Origin: Astragalus membranaceus
Lineage: Eukaryota > Streptophyta > Magnoliopsida > Fabales > Fabaceae
Length of the DNA stretch: 64,000 nucleotides
Assembly (NCBI GenBank): GCA_039519185.1
Contig: CM076848.1
Span: 127,356,371-127,420,370 of the forward strand
Reading direction: 5' to 3'
Shown: in pieces, positions 54,270 to 64,000 of the stretch
Numbering within the stretch: position 1 is the stretch's first letter
How the letters are laid out: every line of letters begins with the position of its first letter
Notes under the pieces: generated by a model
The model's database searches: none
Seen by the model: the letters and a program-made list of their open reading frames with translations, nothing else
Told to the model about the DNA's origin: nothing
Position numbers and translations under genes: made by a program

Positions 54270-55258
54270 ATATGTTTAGCTAACATGATGAATGCTATGT
54301 TAGTTAGTTCTAATGCGCCAAACAACTTGTGGGTGAAGCTATCTTAACTGCATGTTTTATACAAAACAGAAATCCTCATAGGAAAACCGGAAAAACCCCC
54401 TATGAATTATGGAAAGGTTATCAACCTAACTTGAAATATTTAAAAGTGTAGGGGTGTTTAGCTAAAGTTTTGTTGCCAGATCCTAAGTAAAGAAAAAATG
54501 GTTGCAAGACTTCTGATTGTATGTTTATAGGATATGCTGAAAATAGCGCTGCTTATAGTTTCATTGTTGTGAAAAGTGATGTTCTAGATAATAATACAAT
54601 TGTAGAAACAAAGAATGCTGATTTTTTTTTGTGAACATATTTCCTTTGAAATATGATCATACATCTAGACAACCATTAGTAATTATTAGTGATGATACAC
54701 GTGAGGAACCATGTGAAGAATTAAGGAGAAGTAAAAGACCAATAAAAGAATCAACCTTCGGAAATGATTTGTATACTTATCTTGTTGAAAAGGATCCCAA
54801 AAGTTTTATTGAAGCAATTTTTTCTTCTGAGTCAAAATTTTGGAAAAAAGCGATAAAAACTGAAATAGATTCAATTTCAAAATGCAAAACTTGGACTTTA
54901 GATGATTTACCTTCTGGAGCAAAACCAATAGGATGTAAGTGGATTTTCAAAAGAAAATACAACCCTGATGGATCTATTGATAAATATAAAGCTAGATTAT
55001 TAGCAAAAGGTTTTTCTCAAAAACAAAACATTGACTATTTTTATACTTTTGCTCCGGTAACAAGAATTTCTTCTATTAGGGTTTTAATAGCTTTAGCTTC
55101 TATCCATAACCTAGTTATTCACCAAATGGACATTAAAACCGCGTTTTTGAACGGTGACTTAGAAGAAGAAATTTATATGACTCAACCCGAAGGAGGTATA
55201 GTTTCTCATCAAGAGAATAAAGTATGCAAACTCCTTAACTCATTATCTGGTTTAAAAT
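54270..55258 (+). pseudogene. Ty1/copia integrase end and RT start
   Basis: Integrase C-terminal motifs (MMNAML, KTPYELWKGYQPNLKYLKV, CMFIGYAENSAAYSF) are spread over 54280-54570 with stops. RT follows in one frame (54631-55258): WKKAIKTEIDSISKCKTW, GCKWIFKRKYNPDGSIDKYK, TFAPVTRISSIRVLIALA and MDIKTAFLNGDLEEEIYMTQ. It breaks off at SGLK, just before the usual KQAPRQW motif, where LTR U starts. The catalytic YVDD is therefore missing. Confidence 0.88.
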
Positions 55259-55623
55259 TGTTCTGTACCTAGCAGTATTTTGGTAGGCTGCTGTTTGTAG
55301 GTCTCTTGCTACCCTGGCAGGAGGTCAGTGAGCGCCCCGGGGGGGTGCCTGCAAAGCCACTCCAACGCTCAAGTCAGTATGAGAATAAGCTAGTGAATTT
55401 GCAAGGAAATGGTGTGTACCGTATAAATCGCTATGCGAGCCGGTACTTATAGGAAATCGATGCTCGTTATGGATCGTCGGATCAGTGGAGGCGATCTGAA
55501 CCCTCCAAGCGTATTGGGCTTGTATGTTGTGGATATGGGCCGAATCGGTTGGGCTAATCCATATCCAATTGCTAAACGCACACCCTGGTTTTGCTAATGG
55601 ACCTCTTGGTCCAGTCCAGAACA
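55259..55623 (-). repeat. LTR U (365 bp)
   Basis: Starts TGTTCTGTACC and ends CCAGAACA. On the minus strand CTTGAGGGGCAAC follows it as a polypurine tract. It interrupts the copia RT at 55258. Confidence 0.65.
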
Positions 55624-55904
55624 GTTGCCCCTCAAGCCGAGATTATTCCGGAGGATGGTCTTGGCTTGAAGGATTTTTGCAGGTCTACCGGATGTGTGAA
55701 GTCGCGCGGGACACTACCTTTGTCACGGTCGTGTTCTGTCATTCTCACTCTCTAGAGTAAAAAAGAGAAAAAAAAAATTTGCCGTAATGCGTTACTCTGT
55801 TTGTCTTGTCGGGTCGCACAAGATCACTTCGTTGTGACCACGACTCAGGTCTCCTATGGGGTAATCCTTGTGCCACACGTCAAGCTAGGGTGTCGTATTC
55901 TGAT

Positions 55905-57890
55905 GTTGGCGCCCTCCTGGGCGCCTTGTGGCAAGTGCTACATTCTGCTGTTTGGGCCCTCCTGGGCGCCTTGCTGGACGCTTGTTTGTTGCCGAGAGTT
56001 GGCACCCTCCTATGTGCCTTTGGTGTTGTTCCCTGCGTGCGTGTTTTGGATGATGCCCTCGTGGGCTCCTTATCATGTTGTCTTGGCTGCCGCCTCTTGG
56101 AGCAGTATCTGGCGCCCTCATGGGCGCCATGGGGGCCTTTCCTGTTGTCTTGGCTGTTGCCTCTTGGGGCAGGATGTGGCGCCCTCATGGGCGCCTTGTT
56201 GCATTTGGAGCAGGATCTGGCGCCCTCATGGGCGCCTTGTTGCGTTTGGAGCAGGATCTGGCGCCCTCATAGGGGCCATGGGTGCCTTGTTGCGTTTGGT
56301 GCAGGATCTGGCGCCCTCATGGGCGCCTTGTTGCATCTGGAGCAGGATCTAGCGCCCTCATGGGTGCTTTGTTGCGTTGATCTGGCTGCCGCCTCTTGGA
56401 GCAGGATCTGGCGCCCTCATGGGCGCCTTGTTGCGTCTGGAGCAGGATGAGGGCGCCATGGGCGCCTTGTTCCAGGACTCCTAATGTTGGTGCCCTCCTG
56501 TGAAACATGTTTTGGCGCCCTCTAGGGCGCCTTGGTGCCTTCCTGGATGTGCTGAGTGCCACCCTACGAAACATGTTTTGGGGCCCTCTAGGGCGACTGG
56601 GTATCGGGCTGGATGTGCTTGGTGCCATCCTGCAGAACATGTTTTGGCGCCCTCTAGGGCGCCTTGGTGCCTATACGCTGGGTGTCTCCTCGTGGAGCAG
56701 ATTTTGCGAGACAAGGTTTTGTGCCCTCATGGGTGCCTATACGTCGGGTGTCTCCTCATGGAGCAGATTTTGCGAGACAAGGTCTTGGCGCCCTCATGGG
56801 TGCCTATACGTCGGGCGTCTCCTCGTGGAGCAAATTTTGCGATACAAGGTTTTGGCACCCTCGTAGGTGCCTATACGTCGGGTGTCTCCTCGTGGAGCAG
56901 ATTTTGCAAGGCAAGGTTTGGTGTCGGTGCCTTGGACGTCTACACGCTGGGTGTCTCCTCGTGGAGCAGATTTTGCAAGACAATGTTTGGTGCCCTCATG
57001 GGTGCCTTGTAGCACAGTGTTGTCTGCCCTGTGCGAAGGTTTTGCTTCCAGACCACCTCTTGCCAGGCACCCTCATGCCAGGTGCCCTCCCTGCCAGGTG
57101 CCCTCATGGGCGCTGCCTTGGTGCTTGGCGCTCTACCAGGCGCCCTCCTTGCCAGGCGCCCCTCTGCCAGGCGCCCTTCTTGCCAGGCGCCCTCATGGGC
57201 GCTGCCTTGGTGCTTGGCGCCCTACCAGGCGCCCTTCTTGCCAGGCGCCCCTCTGCCAGGCGCCCTTCTTGCTAGGCGCCCTCATGGGCGCTGCCTTGGT
57301 GCTTTGCGCCCTGTCAGGCGCCCTCATGGGCGCTGGTTGCTTCCTTGCCAGGCACCCTCATGGGCGCCGGCTCGTGTGGACGTGTGCTTGGTACTTTGCT
57401 TTTTGTTCACGTGCTCATGCACTCACATGCTCATGCATCTTTTAATTTTGCGAGACAGGGTTTTGGTGCCCTCATGGGCGCTGCCTGCTTCTTCATTGGC
57501 GCCCAGCCAGGCGCCCTCATGGGCGCTGGCTGCTTCCTTGCCAGGTGCCCTCATGGGAGCTGGTTTGTGTGGACATGTGCTTGGCACTCTGCTTTTTTGT
57601 TGCTCATCCTGTCTCTTAGCCTACTGTTTGACATCTCCATGATCTTTTAATTTGATCAAGAGGGGAATTGCTTCTTCCGTCCTCACCATTATCTGTTTGA
57701 CATCTCCATGATCTTTTAATTTGATCAAGAGGTTCTGGCCAGGAGGTTTGTCACATACCGACCCAATGGGGTTGACTTCGATGTCATTGCCCCCGGATAT
57801 TGGCGCCCTCCGGGGCATCTTGTGTCAAGGTGCAAAGTCCTGATGTTGGCGCCCTCTTAGGCGCCTTCCTGGACTCAGGCGCAAGTCATT
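55905..57890. repeat. GGCGCCCTCATGGGCGCC hairpin array, main block
   Basis: About 2 kb with dozens of GGCGCC motifs, many in the form GGCGCCCTCATGGGCGCC (7-bp stem, TCAT loop). Three sub-arrays follow each other: units with TTGTTGCGTTTGGAGCAGGAT (about 56170-56460); units of about 60-65 bp with GTGTCTCCTCGTGGAGCAG (about 56640-57000); units with TGCCAGGCGCCC (57060-57560). Long ORFs in several frames (up to about 214 codons) only reflect the lack of stops in the unit. Confidence 0.85.
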
Positions 57891-58129
57891 GCCTTGCACA
57901 TCTGTATGTATGATCTCATACCTACTTTTTTGTTCACGTGCTTGTGCACTATTTTATTTTCTTACGTATGATCATGCACTCACGTGCTCCTGCATCTTAA
58001 AATTTTCTTACGTGCTCATACACTCTTTTATTTTTGCGAGTCAGGGTTTGGTGCCCTCACGAGTGCCTTATGCGCCTTATTACACAGTGTTGTCTTCCCC
58101 TTTGCGAAGGATTTGCTTCCAGACCACCT

Positions 58130-58635
58130 TCTGCCAGGCGCCCTCCTGCCAGGCACCCTCATGGGCACTGCCTTCCTTTTCATTGGTGCCCTGCCAGGCG
58201 CTCTCATGGGCGCTGGCTGCTCTTCACTTGGCGCGCCCTCATGGGCGCTGGCTGTTCACTTGGCGCCCAGCCAGGCGCCCTCATGGGCGCTGGCTGATTT
58301 CACTTGGCGCCGTGCCAAGCGCCCTCATGGGCGCTGGCTGATTTCACTTGGCGCCCTGCCAGGCGCCCTCATGGGAGCTGGCTGCTTTCACTTGGCACCC
58401 TGCCAAGCGCCCTCATGGGCGCTGGCTGTTCACTTGGCGCCCTGCCAGGCGCCCTCATGGGCGCTGGCTGCTTTTCACTTGGCACCCTACCAGGCCCCCT
58501 CATGGGCGCTGGATGTTCACTTGGCGCCCTCATGGGCGTTGCCTGCTTCTACTTGGCTTCTTGCCAGGCGCCCTCATGGGCGCTGGCTGCTTTCACTTGG
58601 CGCCCTGACAGGCGCCCTCATCGGCCCTAGCTGTT
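58130..58635. repeat. GGCGCC hairpin array, second block
   Basis: About ten units of roughly 50 bp, GCCCTCATGGGCGCTGGCTG then TTTCACTTGGCGCCCTGCCA. The 219-codon frame at 57984-58643 is a by-product. Confidence 0.85.
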
Positions 58636-58642
58636 CACTCTA

Positions 58643-58966
58643 GGGGGAGTTTATCAGAACTCGGTCTGAATTTAACTCGCACATCAGAGGTTGCGACACG
58701 TTTAAAAGTCGCTTCGTGCCTCGTGGCTAAGATAACTTTGGGGGAAGTTTGTCAGAATCGATCTGAATTTAACTCGCACATCAGAGGTTGCGACCATTTT
58801 CGAATCCGCTTCTCACCTCGTTGGACTTTGGGGGCAGTTTATCAGAATCGATCTGAATTTAACTCGCCCATCAGAGGTTGTGACACGTTTAAAGTCACTT
58901 CGCACCTCGTGGGACTCTGGGGCAGTTTATCAGAATCGATCTGAATTTAACTCGCCCATCAGAGGT
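58643..58966. repeat. Tandem repeat of about 90 bp, four units
   Basis: AGTTTATCAG (or AGTTTGTCAG) starts at 58648, 58746, 58836 and 58924; units also carry GATCTGAATTTAACTCGC and CATCAGAGGTTG. Units 2-4 are more alike than unit 1. Confidence 0.88.
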
Positions 58967-59193
58967 CACAGCTAGAAAAACAGAAATTAGAGACGCCCAA
59001 AATCTGTCACTAAACATGTAAAATCCGTCACTAAAAAGTTCTCCTCGCTTTCAATGTTCTCTTTGTCTTTTTCTTTGTCCTTTTCCAAGACAAAGTTGAC
59101 AAATCCCAAACATCCTTCTTTAAATTCTTCTGTAATATTCTTGTCCTGATCTAGTCTTCTATCCATCCACTTTCTATTTTCGGGTACTTCCAT
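58967..59193 (-). mobile_element. CACTA-like terminus with transposase-associated domain remnant
   Basis: CACAGCTAGAAAAACAG followed by AAATTAGAGACGC and repeated GTCACTAAA look like the end and subterminal repeats of a plant CACTA transposon (usually CACTACAAGAAAA). On the minus strand 59193-58987 encodes ENRKWMDRRLDQDKNITEEF and GCLGFVNFVLEK, matching the N-terminal transposase-associated domain of plant CACTA transposases (PF13963). A domain that should be followed by the transposase runs straight into the terminus, so this is a deletion derivative; the other end is not in the window or not recognised. Confidence 0.6.
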
Positions 59194-59489
59194 TGTTAAT
59201 GTATTATTTATACGAGCAACTATTAGCCTTTAAAACTATATGAAGAAACAATGAAAAAAAAAGGAAAGTCATCATTGAGTACTTCAAATTAGTAAAGACA
59301 TCTACCAAGTATCATGCTAGACACCAGATAAGGCACCCAAACAAAAACAAATAGATGTACCTATTAACTACTAGTAATTGTATCTATTAGAAATAGATTT
59401 TGCATATTAGTAACTACAAATTAATCAAAGAGCCTTCTTTTGTGGTATCTAAACAAAATTAATGCAAAAGTAGCTAAAAAACTAAAGTA
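59194..59489. repeat. Partial first unit of the 595-bp repeat
   Basis: From about 59310 the sequence (CACCAGATAAGGCACCCAAAC, ATGTACCTATTAACTACTAG) matches the end of the following unit, with an insertion near 59385. The bases before it show no feature. Confidence 0.7.
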
Positions 59490-60084
59490 GTTAGCATGTA
59501 CTATAGATTAGTTATTACATTCTGGACCTGGACACACACCAATAACCTAATCATTTAGCATGTTTTGGTTCTGATACATTCTGTCTTCTCATTAAATTAA
59601 GACAGAAAATAGATGAATCGTTGGATTATGGTATTAACAGAATCAGACAGTTACAAAATAGTTGTAACCGTTGCAACTTGCTCTAGCCTATCAATATCCA
59701 ATTATCTAACTATTATTCAGTTTTTCATAATACATAATATACATCTTTCAGATTCTCAAATTCTAACATGAATGAATGCCACTTTTGCACTTACATGGTC
59801 CTCCTTCTGTGTTTGCACAGTTGCACTTTAATATAGACAAAGCTTGTTGTGGATGTGTCTGTGACAAAGAAAAGAATCAATGTTAGACACCAGATCATGC
59901 TAGAAACCAGATAAGGCACCCAAACAAAAACAAATAAATGTACCTATTAACTACTAGTAACTGTATCTAAAAACATATATTTAGTCTAACAGAATCAGAC
60001 AGTTATAAAACAGTTGTAGCCTTCTTTTTGTGGTATCTAAAAACAAAATTAATGCAAAAGTAGCTAAAAAAGTAAAGTAGTTAG
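59490..60084. repeat. 595-bp tandem unit, copy 1
   Basis: Runs from GTTAGCATGTACTATAG to GTAAAGTAGTTAG. Closely matches 61726-62318. Contains a 64-bp exon-like segment on the minus strand. Confidence 0.85.
59795..59858 (-). other. Exon-like 64-bp segment, copy 1
   Basis: On the minus strand a 3' splice site (TTTGTCACAG) precedes, and a strong 5' site (GTAAGTGC) follows, 64 bp that are open in one frame as HPQQALSILKCNCANTEGG. Both sites and the interval recur in copy 2. No family is recognised. Confidence 0.35.
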
Positions 60085-61725
60085 TGTAACACCCCCTTCT
60101 AATAGCCTTACTATTTAATAAAATCAGAGTTTCTTTTTTTTTTTTGAAAACAATATAAGAGAGTGCTACATTTACTCCATTAAATCAACAACTTCAAATC
60201 GCATAGTTCGGCTAAAAGCCACAAGATACATAGCACCATAAAACACCTGTTTAGTTCGCATTAACTAAATACAGTCACTACCACAGCGGAATAATAATAA
60301 GTTCGAAACAAATCCAATACATCATCAATAACAGTCTAACAGTATCAAATGAAATAACACATAAGCATAAGACGCCCCCCCCCCCCCTCGATGCTACGTA
60401 TCAGAGCATGACCCTCCCTACCAGACGAAGGCATAAGGGTAACCTTCACTCGCTATTACCTGCACGTTGCCGACATGAGAAGAAACATAAAGAGCAGTAG
60501 GGTGAGTCTCTTTACATAATTAATAGCATATGGAATAAGCATTACATAGGGAAAGTAACTAGGCACACCAACTCGCAACAATGGCAGCAACCACATCAGA
60601 ATTACAATCTCCAAACAACATCACAAAATGTATGGTTATGCATGAAATGCAACCCAAACACCACGGGCATATGCATGTCGGATCCATAGGCCAAAGCCTC
60701 TGCTCGTCATAATAGGCCGAAGCCTCTGCTCGTCATAATAGGCCGAAGGCCAACACAAAAAACAACTCATTTGACTCCAAAATTAATTTTACACGAGCCA
60801 TTTATTCAGTGTATGGGAACCCAGCAAAAATTTTGACAAAATATGACACGCAACATTGGCGCCCATGGCCAAGGCGCCTAGCACCAAGACAGGCACACTG
60901 AGCCAGGCGCCCAGCAGGGCACCCTGCACCTGGACACAGCAACCCAGCACACTAAACAGGCGCCTAAGGCACCTTTTTCAGCAACACACACACACCTAGG
61001 GCGCCTAAGGCTCCATCAATTTTTGAGTTCCTCTTAACATAACTACACCAAATTAAATCACCAACACCATTTATCAATACAAACACTAACCAACACCTTT
61101 ATCACCAAAAATCTTGCAGTCATAACATCAAACCCCTAGCATGCATATTACGCACCATATTCATTTCAACACCAATTACACACATTTTGATACACATAGT
61201 TTCCATACACACAATTAACATCACAACATACAAAACATCCAAGAAATTCATCCTAGCACCTACCCAAGACAACACCCATCACATACCCCATTAAGAATGG
61301 AAAGAGGACCCCCTAACCTTATAGAGTTCGAATATACTAGGCAAGGCTCCAAGAAATTGCAAGACACCAACAAGCTTTCCCCTCCTCCTTGAGTGCTCCA
61401 CGGATTTCCTCTCCCTTCCTCTTGCAAGTCGCGCTTCTCTTCTCACTCTCTCTCTATTCGCTTCTTTTGTTTCTTTTTGGATGGAATGAATGAATGAAGA
61501 CTAACCCTAAAGACCCCTAAGTAAGTCGAACCATATGACTAGCCAATGGGTCATGGGCCTACTTGCGGATCATGGGCCCTTATTTGCACCACTCCAATCA
61601 CTTAAACACCTCCTGGATAAAATAAAATAAAATAAAACCCTATATTAATTAATTAGCTTAAATAAATATTGCAAGCCTTAAATAACTTAATTAAATAAAT
61701 AATTAAATTATTTTGGGGCGTTACA
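60085..61725 (-). repeat. Solo LTR V (1641 bp), Tekay-like
   Basis: Ends TGTAAC...GTTACA, flanked by a perfect GTTAG duplication (60080-60084, 61726-61730). It resembles LTR Y in order: CTCTGATACGTAGCATC, ACGTGCAG, GTGAGTCTC-type block, AGGCCGAAGCCTCTGCTCGT units (60690-60745), GGCGCC-rich patch, purine-rich leader. No internal region remains, so LTR-LTR recombination removed it. Confidence 0.92.
60460..61317 (-). other. Candidate intron inside LTR V
   Basis: Minus strand: ATAAG followed by GTTAGGGGG at 61317, and ACGTGCAG followed by GTAATAGCG at 60460, spanning 858 bp. It contains the GGCGCC patch at about 60858-61010. Confidence 0.35.
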
Positions 61726-62318
61726 GTTAGCACGTACTATAGATTAGTTATTACATTCTGGACCTGGACACACACCAATAACCTAATCATTTAGCATGTT
61801 TTGGTTCTGATACATTCTCTCTTCTCATTAAATTAAGACAGAAAATAGATGAATCGTTGGATTATGGTATTAACAGAATCAGACAGTTACAAAATAGTTG
61901 TAACTGTTGCAACTTGCTCTAGCCTATCAATATCCAATTATCTAACTATTATTCCGTTTTTCAGAATACATAATATACATCTTTCAGATTCTCAAATTCT
62001 AACATGAATGAATGCCACTTTTGCACTTACATGGTCCTCCTTCTGTGTTTGCATAGTTGCACTTTAATATAGACAAAGCTTGTTGTGGATGTGTCTGTGA
62101 CAAAGAAAAGAATCAATGTTAGACCCCAGATCATGCTAGACACCAGATAAGGCACCCAAACAAAAATAAATAAATGTACCTATTAACTACTAGTAACTGT
62201 ATCTAAAAACATATATTTAGTCTAACAGAATCAGACAGTTACAAAACAGTTGTAGCCTTCTTTTGTGGTATCTAGAAACAAAATTAATGCAAAAGTAGCT
62301 AAAAAAGCAAAGTAATTA
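61726..62318. repeat. 595-bp tandem unit, copy 2
   Basis: Near-identical continuation of the duplication after solo LTR V. The exon-like segment is at 62031-62094 (minus), with both splice-like sites conserved. Confidence 0.85.
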
Positions 62319-64000
62319 TCACATATATTTAGTCTAAAATAAAACTTAAATATCCTTCAATTTTGTCTAACAGAATTCAGAGAATCCTAGTAAGATTCTC
62401 TGTATATAATATCAAGGATAGCAACCAAATTTATCCATTAATCCAAATTATTTCCAATATTGTTTTTGCCTCAGCAAGCATCTGCAGAATATTGCTTAGC
62501 AGAATCTCAAAAAAAAAAAATATTGCTTAGCAGATGTTTGATCTGAGATTTGGAATAGGATTGAGATTATGGACTGGCAAAAGAAATTGATCTAACGTAA
62601 AGTTTGATTTTTGTTTTTAAACTCTTGTACAGTACTCTGATAAATTTAACCACAGCTGATGTTAACTTTAGGAACTCTTGCAATGTAAGTATCTAATTTG
62701 ATATTCTTTACGATTATGGCAGCTTTTACATATATAGACTTCATTCTTTTCAATTTCAATTTGCCACAATACAACAGTAAATAGAAAGCCAAAAGCAGCA
62801 CTTAGAACACAATTCTGGCTTTATATTACATTCAGGTTTTCTGCTGCCAAGATTTGCCGTTTCATCAACAACACATAGCAAAAAAGAACCTTTGAACAAA
62901 AGAAAATATGTGGCATGGCAGTTCAATTATGATGAGCAGACTATCTTAACCTCCCTTCCCTATCTACTTGTTTATCTTCATAGTACAATACCACTTTTAC
63001 TCTCTCACACATACAACTATATGCATCTAAAAAACATAGAAACATTATCTCAAAAAATAAAAAACACAGAAACAAATAACATTAGTAAACTAGAAATCCA
63101 AATTTATCCATTAATCACAACATCAAAGAAAGAGGAAAAGTGTTACCTTGGCTATGAAGAGAGAGAAACACAATATATCTTCTCTTGGCTCAACTTGGAG
63201 AGCTTTTTGAAACACAATGCGCCTTTCCCAATCTGTTTTTCTGCAAGTCTATTTTGGTGAAAAAGTAACACCAAAATATGTTATATTAGCCAAGTCTTCA
63301 TGGAAGCAAGTTACTTATGCAAAATGACAACATAGGGATATCACATACTGATCATCACATACTTTCCTATTTTGAAATCTATAAATAGTTTTATTCTGAA
63401 AAGTAGAACATGATTGTAACTTTTGTTCTCATGATTTGTTTGAAGAATTATTTATTAGCTAATATAAAATGACTGCAACTTGATTTCTTTTGGAATGGGT
63501 GCTATTATCATTAATTATTACTATTAGTGACAACAATAATGAAGTTTTCAAGAACATAAAAAATGTACTTTGCCTACTTTACATTCTTAATTCTTCTCGA
63601 AGGATCATCAGTAATGGTGGCATTGTGTCAATAATGGCATTGTTATAAATAAAACTGAGATCACATGGACCTGAGCCATAAGAGTCGTTTGAACTCAAAA
63701 CATGATTATAATAACAATTATCAATTTCACTCAAAAAATGACTATAATAACAACTATCAATTTCACACCACACCTTGCATCAGAGAGAATGCGACATTCT
63801 TCTAATTGCAACAAGGAAATTTCATTAATAAAAAACTCAAATGAGGAAAGAGGGGGAAAATCAAAATTAGGGTTCAGAATGGAAAATCAAATTAAAGGTT
63901 TTAGAGGGGGAAATCGAACCTGTAATATAATGTATGGTGGAGACCGCTGAGAATACGAGTAGAGAACGCGAGAATGCAAAGGAGCGATCGCTGAGAACGA
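62319..64000. other. AT-rich region, no gene recognised
   Basis: No confident coding sequence. On the minus strand three things look gene-like: a segment ending in GTAACAC at about 63142-63260 (open as LAEKQIGKGALCFKKLSKLS); a short frame at 63579-63773 with two copies of EID(S/N)CYY; and 63840-64000, which reads like a C/T-rich 5' leader (CTCAGCGATCGCTCC, CCCTAATTTTG) followed by an intron. They could be parts of a minus-strand gene or of the CACTA-like element's cargo. Confidence 0.35.

Larger units (their letters stand above)
55259..58966 (-). mobile_element. Element U: 3' end of a Tat-like retrotransposon
   Basis: Contains a 365-bp LTR, a polypurine tract and about 3.3 kb of 3' non-coding repeats. 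No gag-pol is in view because a CACTA-like element interrupts it. Part of the LTR (CACTCCAACGCTCAAGTCAG, 55360-55379) is shared with LTR W, which supports the Tat assignment and a minus orientation. Confidence 0.6.

Noticed and set aside
55801..58643. Long overlapping open frames (up to about 219 codons) in several frames
   Set aside because: They exist because the GGCGCC repeat units lack stop codons; the products are low-complexity and appear in all frames and both strands.

Overview
The window looks like a repeat-dense, probably heterochromatic piece of a plant nuclear genome. The organism is most likely a legume (inference). The reasons are an Ogre element with the extra 5' ORF, G-patch and PR-RT intron known from legume Ogres, many ATAATCGATTAT palindromes in its LTR, Tekay-type Ty3/gypsy elements primed by initiator tRNA-Met, and a tRNA-derived SINE. 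I see no intact host gene. The only recognisable host sequence is a broken acetolactate synthase fragment (12788-12978).

Layout. 1-9057: a young, coding-intact Tekay-type element (A, + strand; its 5' LTR is cut by the window edge). 9058-10640: 3' part of a second LTR (B). 10641-11286: hAT-like non-autonomous element. 11732-11908: 5'-truncated SINE with a perfect target duplication. 12788-12978: ALS pseudogene, into which Tekay-type element X (- strand, 12979-25304) inserted. X carries an Ogre-type solo LTR in its own LTR (13248-16568), and a gag-only element Y in its integrase (19482-24448, target duplication GAACA). 25305-36390: Ogre element (+ strand), truncated inside RT. 36717-53481: element Z (- strand), mostly non-coding inside. 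Its 3' LTR is split by Tat-lineage element W (38058-48115, target duplication CTAAC). W carries a degenerate antisense gene with its own apparent promoter and introns. 53482-53981: 500-N assembly gap. Then come a Ty1/copia fragment (about 54270-55258), the 3' end of another Tat-like element U with huge GGCGCC hairpin arrays (55259-58966), and a CACTA-type terminus with a transposase-associated domain fragment (from about 58967). The last part is a 595-bp tandem duplication interrupted by solo LTR V (60085-61725, target duplication GTTAG), then 1.7 kb without a recognised gene.

Insertion order read from nesting: ALS fragment before X, and X before Y, the Ogre and the Ogre-type LTR; hAT before B, and B before A; Z before W; U before the CACTA-type element, and the latter's internal duplication before V.

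Most notable candidates: (1) several Tekay-like LTR families (A, B, X, Y, Z, V) share what looks like an intron lying inside the LTR, with a 5' splice site after a short leader and a 3' splice site before U5; (2) GC-rich self-complementary motifs (GGCGCC or GTCGCGAC) lie in that interval in five of the six; (3) W's antisense gene, whose exon 2 encodes ARTKQT, identical to the first six residues of mature histone H3; (4) ten ATAATCGATTAT palindromes just upstream of the Ogre TATA box; (5) a 126-bp duplication flanking an Ogre-type solo LTR. All were read by eye; no alignment or database search was run.
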